A stretch of DNA of 64,000 bases from Actinomucor elegans (GCA_026027325.1 JAMSLZ010000001.1:558001-622000), one strand, 5' to 3'. Positions 46,127 through 60,162 are shown, counted from the stretch's first letter. Notes: generated from the letters alone by a model not told the origin. Program-made: numbers and translations.

Positions 46127-47942
46127 TTAAACAGAAGACTTATCGATATCATATTCGCGTTCCTCAATTTCCTTCTTGTTATGACGACCAATAGCATCAT
46201 CCTCAACATCAGTAGCATCGTTCTTTCCATGACACAAATAAAAGATAGGAGCGCAGACGCCCATAGCAATGGAGATACCAGCATACATCCACTTGAGCTT
46301 GGGGTTATAGGCAACAGAAACTAAAGAGAAACCAAGTACGGAACCGAAACAGTTCATGAACAAGAAGATGGCCATGACAAGGGACTTCATCTTCTCGGGA
46401 GCCTTTTTGTAAGCATATTCAAGACCGGTAATAGAAGCAAAGATTTCAGAGATACCAATCAAGATATAAGCAGGGACAATCAAACCAGCAGAAATATCGT
46501 TCTTGTTGGAACCACTGGGGTTCTCATAGTAGGGTCCTGTGCTGTAAATGAGGGCTTGAACACCAGCTGTGTAGGCCATGGCGGCAGCGGCAAAGATGAA
46601 ACCAAGCGTGATACGCATAATAGGACGAAGAGGGATACCCACCTTGCGAAGAGCAGGGTAAACAAAGCTATCCATGATGGGAATAAAAAGGACAAGCGTC
46701 AAAGGATTGATGTTCTGCATAATATCGTTGGGAACATTGCCGGTTTGCATAGTAGCAGCCATAGAAACCATGTTACTCGTCATTTGAGAGTAACAGACCC
46801 AGTAGATAGGGTACCAACAAAAGACAATACAGGCTCTGAATGTACGACGAAGTTCATCAATAAAAACGTCATCCCAAGTCACTGAGCTGGCAAGTTCTGG
46901 ACGTGTGATGGCTAATTGAGAAGGCTTACAGCCTTCAAGGCCTTGCGCGAGAGCAAGCTTGATGATCTTGAATACTTCGATAAAGATGGAGCCACGAGGA
47001 GGGTTAATAACGTAAAGATTCTTACCAGCCAAGACGATACCAATGCAGGGAATAAAGACAAGCGTAGGAAGTAAGAAAGCAGCCCAGAAACCAACTTGTT
47101 GTTCAAGAACGATGGTAACAATGGCAGCAAGAGAACCACAATTGATACCCCAATAGAACATGTTAAAGAGCTTCTGATAAGTAGCTTGAGGGGAGACAAT
47201 GACACGTGTTTCAGCATTGTTAGCATTATAGACGACAACTGTACCATTGGCTGGAAGATCACCTTCATCAGCAGTATATCTGGAAGAAACCTTGGGTTTG
47301 ATAGTTTTAACGAAAGGCTTAGTGACACCGTATTGCTCAGCAACAAGGGGAGAAACATTGGCTTTAATACCACCAGCAGCAAGACCAATAACAACAACAG
47401 CAACGATAAATCCAGGGAAAGCAGCACCTGACTCAATAGCGGCAGGGATAGAAGTCAATGTCAGAATAAGTAAACCGATAAAATAAATAACAGAAAAGAC
47501 AAGAATGGTCTTGTATTTTCCCCAGTATTGATCTGCAATAATGGCACCAAGAATAGGGGTGACATAACACCAGAACTGGAAGAAAGTATTCAAAGCTGTG
47601 GCTGTTTGTTGGCCTCTGTCCATAGCACCAGGCAATTCAGCGGGATCTATGCATCATGGTGATTAGATCATCTTGTTCATTTATTATATACTACTACTTA
47701 CAGCTGGGTGGAGCAGGATTTTGAATATAGTTTTGAAAGGGACCAGTCAAACCATAGAATGTAAATCTTTCACAGAATTCAATAAGAATGACCAAGTAAG
47801 CTGCCTTGGGAATATGGTCCGAAACTTCTCTTAGATGTTTGTAGTCTTCAGCAGTAGGTTCAATGAGAATTTCACCATCTGCAGACACATGAAAGTCGTC
47901 CACTTTTTCTTGAACGGCAATGTCTTTCTTTTCTTCACTCAT
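46127..47942 (-). CDS. POT/PTR2 family di- and tripeptide transporter (copy 1)
   Basis: Two exons, 47702-47942 and 46127-47646; 586 residues. The start at 47942 (MSEEKKD) is chosen over in-frame upstream codons because it lacks the Tyr/Ser-rich prefix and matches the paralogue's length. The PTR2 signature ERFTFYGLTGPFQNY is present near residue 60, with ADQYWGKYKTI and the second signature FNMFYWGINCGSLAA further on. About twelve hydrophobic segments alternate through to YAGISIAMGVCAPIFYLCHG, and the tail is charged. Function: proton-coupled import of di/tripeptides at the plasma membrane (yeast Ptr2). Intron 1 is at the same codon and phase as in copy 2. Confidence 0.93.
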
Positions 47943-50355
47943 TGTTATAGAATAAAAATACAAAGATGAAGTTTGCAAAATGAAAAAGGCAGAGCTTTAT
48001 ATCAAATCGAAAAAAGTTAAAAGTCAGTATGCTATTGTCAAACCGTTCTGTGCCTTCTATATGGTCATATATCAGTTCATTCGTAGAGGTTTGCCCTGGG
48101 AATATAATTTGCACCGCATTGTTTGCTTATAAAAAATGCACTGTTCAGCCAAAAAAGAAACTGGGATAGTTATTGGAGATCGAAAAGGGTTCTTTATGTG
48201 ACACGATTGCAACTAAATTACCTTAGATCGTTAATGGATATCTTGTTTTGGCGGTGTACAGAATAATAAGTGATACTTTTGCTTAATATTGGTCTACAAA
48301 AGGAAAGAATACACAAAATGGGAAACAAGATCAAAATATTCGGCACACACTCATTTATTATATTCTCACATCGTTTTTTATTTTATTTTATTTTATTTTA
48401 TTTTTTATTTTATTCTTATTCTTATTATCACAAAGTATCTTGTAATATACACTCTATATGCTATTTTACATTTTTTCATTACGTATATAGACAAATTTAC
48501 CTTCTGATTCAAAACTATTTATCTCACGATGTCTCATTCGCTATCAAGGCGACACAATCTGCACTTCTCGTCGTTCTTGGATGGTATATTTTCCGATTTT
48601 CCACCAATCATATCAAACAAAAATTCGCCAACTTTTGTGTCCTGATAAGAAAAAAGCCCTGATCTACCTAAAAAAACGCGCCGTTTTAAATTAAGAAGCG
48701 GACTTTTAGGTTTCCTTGTGACAAAAAAGATAATCATTACTAAATACTACAATTTGGGTACATGGGTCACGTTCTTCAGTGAATGCTCCCTGGATACAAA
48801 AAGGCTCAAAGCTGTCATATGATGTTTTATAAAACATAGATGCAGAAGAAAGCGCAGTTAACAGATAATAACCGGCATTATGACCGAAACTAACTAAAAG
48901 ATAGAAAAGTAGAAAAAAACTATAAAGTACATTTGTAGTATTTAATACTTTAAAGGGTCATTACTTTTCAAGATTAGCTTAGACGTGGGAATAATTCTTG
49001 AATCGTGGTAAAGTTAGAAAACAGGACGCGACCCTGGTTTGAATCCATTCACCATCAAAATGCGAGTGATACAAGCCTATTTAAACTCAGGTATTTCGAC
49101 ATTCTAGATAGGTGATACGTCTAACCTGTGATAGCCTGATAAATTTTTTTTATAAACGATTCTCTAGTCGAAACAAAGCAAAATCATTCATATTGCACTC
49201 ATTCTTGATCTAAAGCATATATTCATAGCAATTTTATACTTGAGTGTGTCTTTATAAACATTAGTTCATTGGAAAGAGCTCATTTTTTTAAAATTATCTC
49301 TGTCTGCTGTACAATTAGATGAGATGCTAATTTTCAAGGGCTTACCCAAGAATGGCTTTCATTTCAATCTCTTATTCAATCTCCGGTTTCCAAATCGTAT
49401 CAATCCTAGTACCTGTTTGCGTAAATAAATAAATAGAAAAACAGGTTTAAAATTAAGTTCATTGGAAAAATTCAAGCAGTTTTTTTGTAGTTTACTCAAA
49501 AGTTATTTATTTATTTTCGTTCATTGCTGAGGTAGATGTAGACTTTGAAATTTTGATAGTTTTCCTATTAAAATAGCGCGCCAATCAATTCTATGGAGAA
49601 TGTTTCCACTTGTTCATCTGGATAATTTTCCAGGGCGACTAGTGCATTGGAAAGAACGTGCTTCGTTCTACAGTTTGACCAAGAATCAAAGAGTTACTTC
49701 TGTTAATTGGTTACATAATCTCAACTTTTTTAATTTTAAGAGAGGAGAAGGATTGCCAATCGTCACTATAGCCAATAAAGTGAGTGATCGAATGTTTCAG
49801 TTACAATCCGTCAGAAGAAGCGAACTGTGTATGACTAAGATCACATCAAAAGCTGATGAGAACATTCAACCAGCGCGTGTTCCGGCACCATGTGCCAGCT
49901 CAAGGTGCAGCACCAGGCTATTCCTCAAAGTAGCATTTTTGTTACCAAGTACTACAAGAAATTTATTGGAGAAATGCTTCGTGTCATTTCTATTCCTTTA
50001 TAATTACTGACTAAAAAATCTTGTTAAAAAAAAGAGAGCCCAATGTAACAGGACTTTGATTAGCTATATGTATGACAATACAAAGCTGATATTGCTTTTT
50101 ACTACAGAGTACTGAGGCACAAGATAGGCATAGGCTACACTGATCATTGTACGTATGATCTTATTTCGCGCCATTTCTTACGTTACATCTAGTTCTTTGT
50201 GTTCTTTTGTTTCTATGAATAAAAAAGAATCGAAAGGTTTTTTAAATGTCAAATGTTAACAAGTAGTATAGTAGTATTTTTTTATTCTAGTAGTAGATAG
50301 TAGTCTTAATGGTATATGATACAATTAAAAAAAAAAAAAGCTTAATTTTTCATTT
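47943..50355. other. spacer between the two PTR2 genes
   Basis: 2.4 kb. It includes an ATTTT-type pentanucleotide tract at about 48,377-48,416. The 136-codon plus-strand ORF at 49600-50010 has no recognised motif. Confidence 0.45.
48377..48416 (+). repeat. (TTTTA)n pentanucleotide tract
   Basis: About six TTTTA units with one slip, visible directly. Confidence 0.8.
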
Positions 50356-52233
50356 TTAAACAGCTGGCTTAAACTCTGCTTCATACTCAACAAAGATTTC
50401 GGCTTTTTCAGCTTCTTGTTCAGCAGTACCTCTGACGCCAATGGCATCTTCCAAAGCATCAGTCTTGTCGTTCTTTCCATGACACCAATAGAAAAGAGGA
50501 GCACAGATACCTGCAGCAGCAGCAATACCAGTATACATCCATTTCAATTTAGGATCAACAGCAACAGATACAAGAGTAAAGCCAAGCACCGAACTGAAAC
50601 AGGTCATGAATAAAAAGGTAGCCATGACAAGAGATTTCATCTTCTCGGGAGCCTTTCTATAAGCATATTCAAGACCAGTAATGGAAGCAAAGATTTCAGA
50701 AATAGCAATCAACACATAGGCAGGCACAATCAAACCAGCAGAAACATCGTTCTTGCCGTTGCCACTAGGGTGATCATAATAAGGTGGCTGAGTATAGATA
50801 TACGACTGAATACCAGCAGCATAACCCATTGACATGGAAGCAAATAAGAAACCAAGACTAATACGAGCCATAGGACGAAGGTTGATACCAATACGACGAA
50901 GGCCAGGATAGACGAAACGATCCATGATAGGAATCACAATAACAAGCGTCAAAGGATTGATGTTTTGCATAATATCGTTAGGTACATCTCCAGTTTGCAT
51001 GGTGGCAGTCATGGAAACCATGTTGTTTGTCATTTGAGAATAACAAAGCCAATAGATGGGATACCAACAGAAAACAATACAAGCCTTAAAGGTACGACGG
51101 AGTTCATCTACAAAGACATCGTCCCATGTAGCTTTGGCTGCAATGTCTGGGTGACTATTACGCAAATTGGAAGGCTTACAGCCTTCGAGACCATGTTTGA
51201 ATGAAAGACGAATGACCTTGGAAGCTTCAACGAAGACAGAGCCACGAGGAGGATTACGAACATAGTGTTTCTTACCAGCCAAAACAATCAAAATACCAGG
51301 GATAAAGATGAGGGTAGGCAAAAGATAGGCGGGCCAAAAACCAAAGTTTTTTTCAAGAATGACGGTAGTTACAGCAGCAAGAGAACCACAGTTGATACCC
51401 CAATAAAACATGTTAAAGAGTTTTTGATATGTAGCTTGAGGAGAGACAATAACGCGTGTTTCTTTGCCTCTTACATCTTGAACATCACCTTCATCAGCAG
51501 TGTGCTTTGAAGACACCTTAGACTTGATAGTCCTAATAAAAGGCTTTGTGTTTTTGTATTGTTCAGCAACCAGGGGAGATACATTGGCTTTGATTCCACC
51601 TGTACCAAAACCAATAATGATGATAGAGATAATGAAGCCAGCAAAAGTAGCAGTACCATTCTCGATAGCAGCAGGAATAGAGGTTAATGTAAGGATGATC
51701 AAACCAACAAGATAGATACATGCGAAAAAGAGAATGGTATTGTATTTACCCCAGTATTGATCTGCTATAATAGCACCAATGATGGGAGTAATGTAACACC
51801 AGAACTGAAAGAAGGTAGTTAAAGCAGTAGCGGTTTGTTGACCTATAGAAATAATATAAGTGCTATGTTCAGTTATGGCATGTATCATACGTTACCTCTA
51901 CCCATAGCTCCGGGTTGTTCGGCAGGGTCTATGGTTAATAAAATGAGTTTGAATGATCGTGGGAAAGATACCGTGCGAAAATAGGAATTACTACTTACAG
52001 CTTTCAGGGTTTGGATACTGTATATAATTTTGGAAGGGGCCAGTCAAACCATAATAGGTGAATCTTTCACAGAATTCAACAAGGATCACAAGGTAAGCAG
52101 CCTTTGGGACTTTATCAGCCACTTCTCTAAGGTTCTTCCAGTCTTCTTCTGTAGGTTCTTGAAGGATCTCGCCATTCTCATCTACTTCATGCTTGATAAA
52201 GATCTCATCCTGCTTGAGGTCTTTAAAAGACAT
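50356..52233 (-). CDS. POT/PTR2 family peptide transporter (copy 2)
   Basis: Three exons, 51999-52233, 51896-51928 and 50356-51842; 584 residues. It is collinear with copy 1: ERFTYYGLTGPFQNY, ADQYWGKYNTI, FNMFYWGINCGSLAA, and the same order of hydrophobic segments. It has an extra intron after G-R-G that copy 1 lacks. Copy 1 has a longer polar insert (LPANGTVVVYNANNAE) where copy 2 has DVRGKE. A TTATATAA lies about 65-72 bp upstream of the ATG. Function as for copy 1; different regulation or substrate preference is possible but not shown. Confidence 0.93.
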
Positions 52234-52297
52234 GATAAATTATAAAGAAAATAAAAAATAAAAAAATAGAAACATCCAAAGAACAACCAGATGTTCT

Positions 52298-52305
52298 TAT
52301 ATAAT
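52298..52305 (-). promoter_or_regulatory. TATA-like box of PTR2 copy 2
   Basis: TTATATAA 65-72 bp upstream of the start codon. Confidence 0.45.
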
Positions 52306-52411
52306 TAGAAAAAATTTCGATTTATGTTTCGGGTTATGTAAATTTTATTCCCCTCTCTGCATTATCCGGGTCTTTATAGAAATTGCCAAAACAAGTTACG
52401 ACGGTTTACTT

Positions 52412-54624
52412 CTATTCGTCAACGTCAATTCGATTATAAAACTCCGTTACTTTAGGATGCGCTCGCACCAATTCCTTTCTAAAGTTTAAAACCTGCAATT
52501 GTTCCATACACGTTGCTCTAGACAGAGCTACGTACGCTTGACCCATTTCGAATGTCTGACCAAGATTCACTCTGACATACTCAATTGTCTGGCCTTGCGA
52601 TTTATGAATAGTTAGAGCCCATGCTAATATCAAAGGAACTTGTGTTCTGACAGTTTTTGGTTGTCCTATAACAACTATTAAGGATCACCCTAAAGAAAGA
52701 GCTTCAAAATTAAACTTACTAGGTAAATCGAATTCCCAAGTTTCTTCAGACATTGTCATTTTTCTTCCATTGCTAAACTGAACAATAGGCATTTTGTTTG
52801 TTTCTGAGAAGCCTACCACAATACCCATTGAGCCATTCACCAGTGTTGATTCCAGATTTTTGATCAGCATGACCTGAGCACCCACTTTGAGAGCCAAAAG
52901 AGCTGGAGCCATACATGATTCTAGGATTTGTCTATTGCCTATGTCCTTTGCTTCGTATGTCCGTTCTTCTCCCGATAACAGAGCCAACCTTTCAGCATTT
53001 TCTTTGTCTACTTCCTTCCTACTAGGATACCTATAGCGGAAAACATAAAACAGAAAGATATCAGATAGGAAACTGAGTAGTAAACTCTATTTTTAAGACT
53101 GAGGACTTACAGGTCTGCCGGCTTAATGCCTACATTACTTGCAGGTCTTCTACTTAATGCTTTAAACACTCGTTCAGTTTCCTCTGACACGCGCCCTACT
53201 CTTATTTCATTGAGCATACGCACAAATTCTGTTACATATATATATATATATTTATATTTAGTAATCATAAATAGATTATTTGTGTTAAATGTACCTTTGT
53301 CTTTTTGGCGGAAACAGGTCTTTAATATAAAATTCTTCTCAATCATTTGCGACCAACATCTGGCTTCAAACGCAAGTATGCCTTCTTTCCCCTTCTTTAC
53401 TATCGGAGGCAACTGATAAAAGTCACCACTAATGACAAGCTAAATGATAAATCAATAAAAAACGATATAGACAAAAAAAAGTTACAACCTATGCCAATTT
53501 ACCTGAATACCACCAAATACCTTTTGCTGTCGACGAACTGTTCTTGCAATACAGTCTAGTTTATCAAGCAAAAAACCATCCACCATGGATATTTCATCGA
53601 TAATCAACACCTTGACACGAAGCCAATCGTTTTTAGTGCTTGTCTTGCTTTCTATTTTCTCTATTAGTTTCCCGACTTCCCCTTCTCCTAAACCTATATG
53701 TGTAAATCTGTAGATACTCGTTTTTTAGATACAAATTCATTGTTGTTGTTTTTTGTTTCCTACTTTACTTGTAGAGTGTAACGCCACCAATGTTTAAAGC
53801 AGCTATACCAGTAGAGCCAGTAACTCCCACTTCACCTTCTTCGTACTTAGTTTGCAGAGTGTTAATAATAGCTAAGGATAGGGCATTAATTTTGCAGTAT
53901 AAAACTCCCAGCCATAAAAAAAATTACCTCTTAACAAAACCGATTTACCGGTACCTATAAAGATCAGCCATCAAAAAAAAAAACCTTCAAAAGGATATGT
54001 GTAAATTTTACCTGCTGAGCCAGAAAAGAACACAGTTTTCTTATCATTTACGATTGAATCATGAATACGTTTTTGTTCTTCTGACAATCCTTTGTATAGT
54101 TCGGGATCCAACACAACCTTCTTATATTTATTCGTTGGAGCACTTATCTTTAAGCTGGGTGTTCGAAGGATTGGCGTGATGGCAGCGGCTGTTTGTAAAG
54201 CGTTTTGTGCTGATAATCCAGGCAAAACTCTACGAGAAACAACCGTATTTTGCGTTGATCCAGGCAACACTCTTCGAGTAGATGTTGTGGTCGGTGTTGA
54301 TAATATTGGTGCCTTGGCCTGGGAAGTTGTAGATTGAGGTGTGCTCTTTTTCTTTTTTGCAATGAGAGCGTCAATTTCTTCTGAATGGCCAAATGGAAAA
54401 GAAGCATTGTAGGTTCTTTTTTGACTGTCTGTATCGATTGTCGACTTAGGTACTACAGCCCGCTTAGGATCTGAATTCATATTTACAATGGTCTTGCCGA
54501 GAAGAGGTGCCAAAGGCGAATCCATTGGAGAAATACTGACAAATGTCCACCCTGCTAGTCTTGGATCGGGATGATAATATTCATTTGTATCTCCATTTTC
54601 CTGATTAGAGTTTGATGCTGTCAT
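52412..54624 (-). CDS. PIF1-family DNA helicase
   Basis: Eight exons: 54012-54624, 53928-53954, 53769-53871, 53503-53707, 53295-53439, 53111-53228, 52720-53030 and 52412-52674; 594 residues. The ATG at 54624 is used; an in-frame TTG upstream is not a start. Residues 1-190 are a poorly conserved Ser/Thr/Pro-rich region. The Walker A GSAGTGKS is at 202-209, assembled across an intron, and Walker B IIDEIS has D285-E286. Next come [25 protein letters not shown], then the C-terminal [18 protein letters not shown] and [20 protein letters not shown]1 is a 5'-to-3' superfamily 1B helicase acting on G-quadruplexes, telomeres and mtDNA. No clear mitochondrial presequence is seen. Confidence 0.95.
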
Positions 54625-56016
54625 TTTAAAACATAAAAAAAGTATATTATTCAAATGGGTTTTATCCTACAGAGCGTTTTGCAGAGGACGTTTTAGGATG
54701 ATTGGATGGCAGTGACTGGAAATTCGAGTACAGTAGTAATTATAATAAGATAGAATAACAATAAGGGTTCTCCACCTCAATCAATAACAGAAACGTTTAG
54801 ATAGACGAAAAAACATAGTAACAAAGCTTTTACAGAGTTTAGCCATTCAGCGAACAATGAAAAAAACATAGTATCTTTATTTTTTTAAAAAAAAAGAAAA
54901 GATATTATGAAATTACAACCAATTAATTTAAGGAATGTTTCAATCAAAGATAGCTACTTACAAATGAATTATAAAATATGGCAATAGTAAGGTCTCGGGC
55001 GCAGCAAGTATGGTCCATCTAAAGCTTCATGCGAGCATACAAGCTCGAGAGGCAAGCGCGGGACACTGATCAACACGGAAATCTTCAAAATAGAAGTGAA
55101 GTCCTACCATTCAAATTTACTAATTCATAAATATACCCTATGGCGGATGTACTCTTTAGCGTTAGTATGGTGTACATTATCAGATACGACATGAAACTAT
55201 TAGTTAATTTTATGAAATGCATGCAATGTCTATCAAGTCATTAATGTACAGTAACGCCGTTGGATTCCAAAAATAAAGACTTGGCTAAAACTACAGTTAA
55301 TTCTGCATATGTTCTGGCTAATAGATATTACGTTTAACAGGGATCAGCCGAGTTGTCAATTATAGATCATTACATTTTTTTTTTCAGATGCTACTTTTAT
55401 ATTAGTTACTAAATAATGATCTATCTTGAGCTAGAAAACCGAATTTTTAATGCAAAATTTTGGTTCAACTTATGGATTACGAGGACTTTTATTTACATAG
55501 AACAATGAAATGTAGCATGCCAGAGCCACAAAAGAAGAAAAGAGAAAGACTACAGTTAAATTGTGCGAAATGAGCTTCGAGTAAACCTTTGTAGTATTAT
55601 TGATTCCGGACTATGATGTTATTTGAAAAAAAAGAGAAGCGACAATCATGATGTGTGGTTCCTCTGGCCCACCAGCCGCGATGTCATAATATTGTTTTGT
55701 TGTTTCAGTGATGAATGTTGAAACAGTGGTAATGTCAGCCTTCATGATATCTGTGTGAACGCTGAATGTTATGACTACATGAAAAAGTACCAATGCTAAG
55801 GGCATCTCATCAAGTCTATAACTACCAGTGTTTGGGATCACGCTTACCGTATTGTAAGTGATAGCTTTATTATATCGCTCATTTACTCCTCTATACAATT
55901 ACAAGAATAGGTGAGCCTACCAATTACGATAGCTTTCAAGCTTCTATATACGACTTATAAAATAAAAAGAATTAACTCGAAGCTATGCGATAGATGTTTA
56001 GTTTATTTTAGTAAGT
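54625..56016. other. intergenic between MSH6 and PIF1
   Basis: 1.4 kb. A minus-strand ORF at 55611-55898 (95 codons) has a mid-protein-like look (IAAGGPEEPHIMIVASLFF) but no recognised family, and no start or partner exon could be supported. Confidence 0.4.
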
Positions 56017-57041
56017 TTACACAATTAGTTTCTTGAAACTATTCAAAATACGTTCACTTGACATCTTGTTTCTTTTGTTCGACAAGAGGTAAGATACATC
56101 AGCAATTACTGCTGGTGTGATTATTGCCGTACTGTAAGTCGTATCTTTCTGCTTATGTGTAGCTTCGGCCTCTTCAGCAACCAAGGAAGCTCTGGAAACC
56201 ACATTTCTTGGAATCCCAGCCATCATGGCCACGTTCATACCAAAAGACTTTTCACAAATACCAGAAGTTAGTTTGTACAAGAACGTTACATTATGTTCAT
56301 CTTCATCCATGATATAGCCCCTACAAAAAAAAAGATTAAGATATGTCCATTCCAGCTGCGCTATATATATACAACTTACATATGCATATTATTGATTTCT
56401 GGATTTCTTTCAAACTCTTTACATAATGTTTGGTAATGAGTGGCAAACATACCCAAGCAACCAATATGGGTTGATAAATAATGCAAAACAGAATAGGCAA
56501 TAGCATAGCCGTCAAATGTTGAAGTGCCTCGACCTAGCTCGTCTAAAATGACCATTGAACGAGGAGTTGCTTCAGCCAAAATCTTGCTAGTTTCAGCCAG
56601 CTCGACCATGAATGTTGATTGACCGCCCATAATATTATCGTTGGCGCCAATACGGGTATAGATGCGATCACAAGGTGTAAGACGACATGATTTAGCTGGT
56701 ACATAACCACCAAGCTGTGCCATAATGATAGCTACACAGGTTTGTCGCAAGAGAGTTGATTTACCACCCATGTTGGGGCCTGTCAAGACAATGACACTGG
56801 CTTTGTCACCACCTAAACCGACATCGTTAGGAATAAAGTCTGTAGCGACACTATAATAAAAAAAAAAAGATGAGAAAAAACGATTTGTAAAGACAAAATT
56901 GTGTCAATTCTTACCCTGGGATAACGCAAGGATGTCTTAATTCTTCAAATTCCATGACGCTTCTTTCTTGTTCAATAAGAGTTGGTCTGCAAGCAGGTTC
57001 TACACGGTAAAAAAAAAAAGCTTTTTTTTTAGAACCTAAGC

Positions 57042-57076
<35 letters not shown>

Positions 57077-60000
57077 TCCCATGTTAATAGAGCCCTTTGC
57101 TAAACCCATTAATGCGTCGATGTGCGCTATGCTTTGGACTGCAGTCAGCCACATGGAATATGATTCATCGAAAGCAGAATACACCAGTAACGAAAATTTT
57201 TTGACAAAGGCATTCTTGGTCTCCAATAGTTCTTTATAATCGGTGACCATTTGCTTAACTCGATTATCCCAGTAACGCGTAACTTTCTAATAAAAAAAGC
57301 GTATTATGTTAGTATATGAGTAGTTCAAGTTAGGGTAGGCCAAGATTTTACACTAGTAGTAGAGATTTGAATCCATTCTCTTGGTACTGTTACTTTCTTT
57401 GGTACTTCAATTTGATAGAGATCTTTACCAAGATGGCGGTATTCCACAGTAGCGCACCTATCAACATATTCAATTAGTAGAGGTCAACCTATGTATGATT
57501 ATTAACTTTACTTGATCTGTCTCTTGACATCAGTCAAGTGACTTTGGAATTCTTTCTCTTTATCTAATAGCTGTTGATTCAAATCATCCCATTCTTGATT
57601 TGTACCTTCTTTTGGAATCATTGTTCTGGTCTTTTGTTGATCTATACATATATCAGCATGTATTCTAATGTTTGAATCATTATAATAACTTACAATCAAT
57701 ATCCACTTCCGCAGTGATAAATGAATTAAGCAAAGTATCCAATTTTTCATCAATATGTGGGAATGAATCGATAAGTTGACCTAATAGCGCCGATTTGTAT
57801 TGAGATCGATTCTCAATCATAGTGCGAATAATATCGCGTGTCGTTTGAAATCCTTGAAGAGCAGTCAGGAATTCTTTGACTTTGATTCTTCCTGAATGAA
57901 TACGAGAAATTAAGCGCTCCAAATCAGGCATAGAAGACATGTCTTTAGCAAGCTTTTCATGCAAATCTACCAATCGCATCAAGTCTTCGATGGCATCCAG
58001 ACGAGCATTGATATCTTGGATACGGCGTAAAGGATGACATAGCCACTGTTTAAACAATCGCTTACCAAAAGGTGTAATGCTATTGGCCAACAGTTTGAAT
58101 ACAGTGCCTTCTGTACTGCCATCATGCGAGTTTTGGAAAATCTCGAGGTTGGCTAAGGTTTGACCATCCAAAACCAAGGAAGTAGCGTTACGGATAGGAT
58201 CATACATCATAATGTTCTTGGTTGATAATAGTTCTCGGTCCAGTTTCAAAGAACGAAGGTACCAGATCAAACCGCCAAACGCAGACATCAACAAAGGATC
58301 TTGGTTGGCTTCTTTGATGGCTGCCGTCAAGCTAGAAGGACACTCTCCAGCAAAATAATCTGCAAAGTCCAGTTCATCTTTGGTCACACGAGCGTCCCAA
58401 AACTCGGACTCAGGTAATAATGCATTCCATAAAGGTTCATTGAGGAGAGATTTGAGCAAACGCGTCGTAGTTCTGGATAAACGGCCCTTCTCTGTTACCA
58501 GTTCGCGTGGCTTAATTTGCATAATCAAGGTCTCAAGCTTCGTACGATGCACATCGTCCTGGAAATGAGTGAGGTTGAATTGAGCAGTGGCTGTATCGAC
58601 AAAGCAAATACCAAAGCTTGGTGGCATGGACTCATCAGCACAATGTTCTTTAATGGACATACAGTATGTGCCTAATTCGTTGGTCAGAAGGCCAGAATCG
58701 ACAAGAGTGCCTGCTGTAAGGACTGAAGTGAGTTCACGGCGAATAATCTTGTCAGCTTTACTGGTTTTAACGTCATTTCTTTCACGCATGGTTTTTCCAA
58801 TGGCTGTTTCCATTTGATCCACCTTAGCTACTTTATGACTATAAACAATCATTGTAAGTAGTAATTCCAGTATTCTATATGCATATTATACCCTTTAGCA
58901 ATAAACTGTGCAGTCCAATAATCAAAAGACATCTCAGGAACACCAACCATACGCATGTTGACACGATCTGTCATTTTCAAATCAAAGTCCTTATGACCAA
59001 TATCCGCATCTTTTTCATATAACTCATAAAACTTTCCTTTTTTAAAGAATACAATCTAGATAACGTATCAGTACCAATCCCATTATCAAAAAGATATCAC
59101 TTACTGTATCCCAATGCTTATGTTTGACTTCCCAGTATTGCTTTTCAAAAGGTGTGAACTTGTTCCATGCAGATGGAGGAATATACAAAGTCCTTGGGTC
59201 ATAATCAGGCGAGCCGATAGGATTGCCTTGTAAATCCCTTTGCTCTTGAAGCCATTGATAACGGTCATCATTCTTTTCCTTGAACTTTTGATTTCTCTCT
59301 TGTCTTTTCTCGGTTTTAGAAGACATGTTCATTCTTGCAAATGCACTAACAGAAGGCTTTTCATATCTACTACTGCTGTCATTTTCAGAATATGTAACTG
59401 AAACCTGCTTGAACTTTTCTGTCAATGGAGTAACAGCCGCTTTCTTGGGCGCTTCAATAGGGTAAGCCTCAGCCATCAATTCATCCTCAAGAACATCTTC
59501 AAACTTTCCAAATAGCTTTTCATACTCGTCGTCTTCTTCATCTTGTCTGACTGGAGGAACAAACTCGTCGCCACTATCATCACTGGATATACGACGTACT
59601 AATCTTCTTTTTTTTTCTTTAAAAACTCTGGTTAAGAATACATGCTTGCCATCATAAACTTTTATCTGTACCTGTGGAAGACTTCTTTTGCACTTCTGTT
59701 TCCTCTTCGCTTTCAGATAAATCCCTATAATTGACGCGTTTCCGACCTCGGTTCTAATTCATACCAATGATCAGTATTCCGTTGTATGCGCATAGCATGC
59801 GTATTTACCAAAGTTTTACCCACAAGAGGTGTATCATCATCGCTATCTGTATCCATTTTGCTATCATCAACTTCTTTGTCACTAGAAGCTGGCGCAACAA
59901 CTTGAGAAGCAGTGATAGAAGAAGTAGGAGCTTTATTGGATACTGCGCTTTTCTGTTTGGCAGAGTTTTCCTTAGCCTTCTTCTCCACTGCTAGTTTCTC

Positions 60001-60111
60001 AGTGATTACTTCTTTATTGTCTTTAGCAGATTTATTTTTGAGAGAGCCTTGCGAGCTAAAAAACGAAAGTAGTGATTGTTGTTGTTGAGGTACTTTCTTT
60101 GTAGGCGCCAT
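56017..60111 (-). CDS. MutS homologue MSH6 (mismatch repair)
   Basis: Eleven exons: 59765-60111, 59672-59724, 59105-59598, 58892-59055, 57694-58838, 57512-57641, 57352-57457, 57076-57286, 56915-56999, 56380-56850 and 56017-56320; phases close to 1,169 residues. An N-terminal PCNA-interacting box (Q11..L14..F17F18) precedes an acidic disordered region. The mismatch-binding motif GKFYELYE has F307-Y308-E309, the F-x-E of MSH6. The lever/clamp region follows, then the ATPase: Walker A GPNMGGKS (936-943), [10 protein letters not shown], Walker B with D1015-E1016 in LDELGRGT, and FATHY. With MSH2 it forms MutS-alpha for base-base mismatches. The 40-nt first intron is the shortest here. An intron 8 poly-T (plus strand) runs 57,044-57,073. 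Confidence 0.95.
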
Positions 60112-60162
60112 TTAGAAGATACACGATAAGACACTGCCGGGATTCTGTATTTTTGGTATTCG

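Noticed and set aside
46912..47436. Leu/Val-rich 174-codon ORF in another frame of PTR2 copy 1
   Set aside because: Out-of-frame shadow of a membrane protein gene.
49021..49060. GGTTTGAATCC resembling a tRNA T-loop
   Set aside because: No acceptor or anticodon stem can be folded around it on either strand.
49600..50010. 136-codon plus-strand ORF between the PTR2 genes
   Set aside because: No recognised domain, ends in low-complexity Phe/Leu sequence; kept only as a note on the spacer.
54625..54654. Upstream in-frame start giving a hydrophobic prefix on PIF1
   Set aside because: The codon is TTG, not ATG; the first true ATG is at 54624.
59721..59765. Longer first exon of MSH6 reading through to 59725
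   Set aside because: That frame meets TAG at the acceptor; the 40-nt intron with donor at 59764 closes the frame and is preferred.
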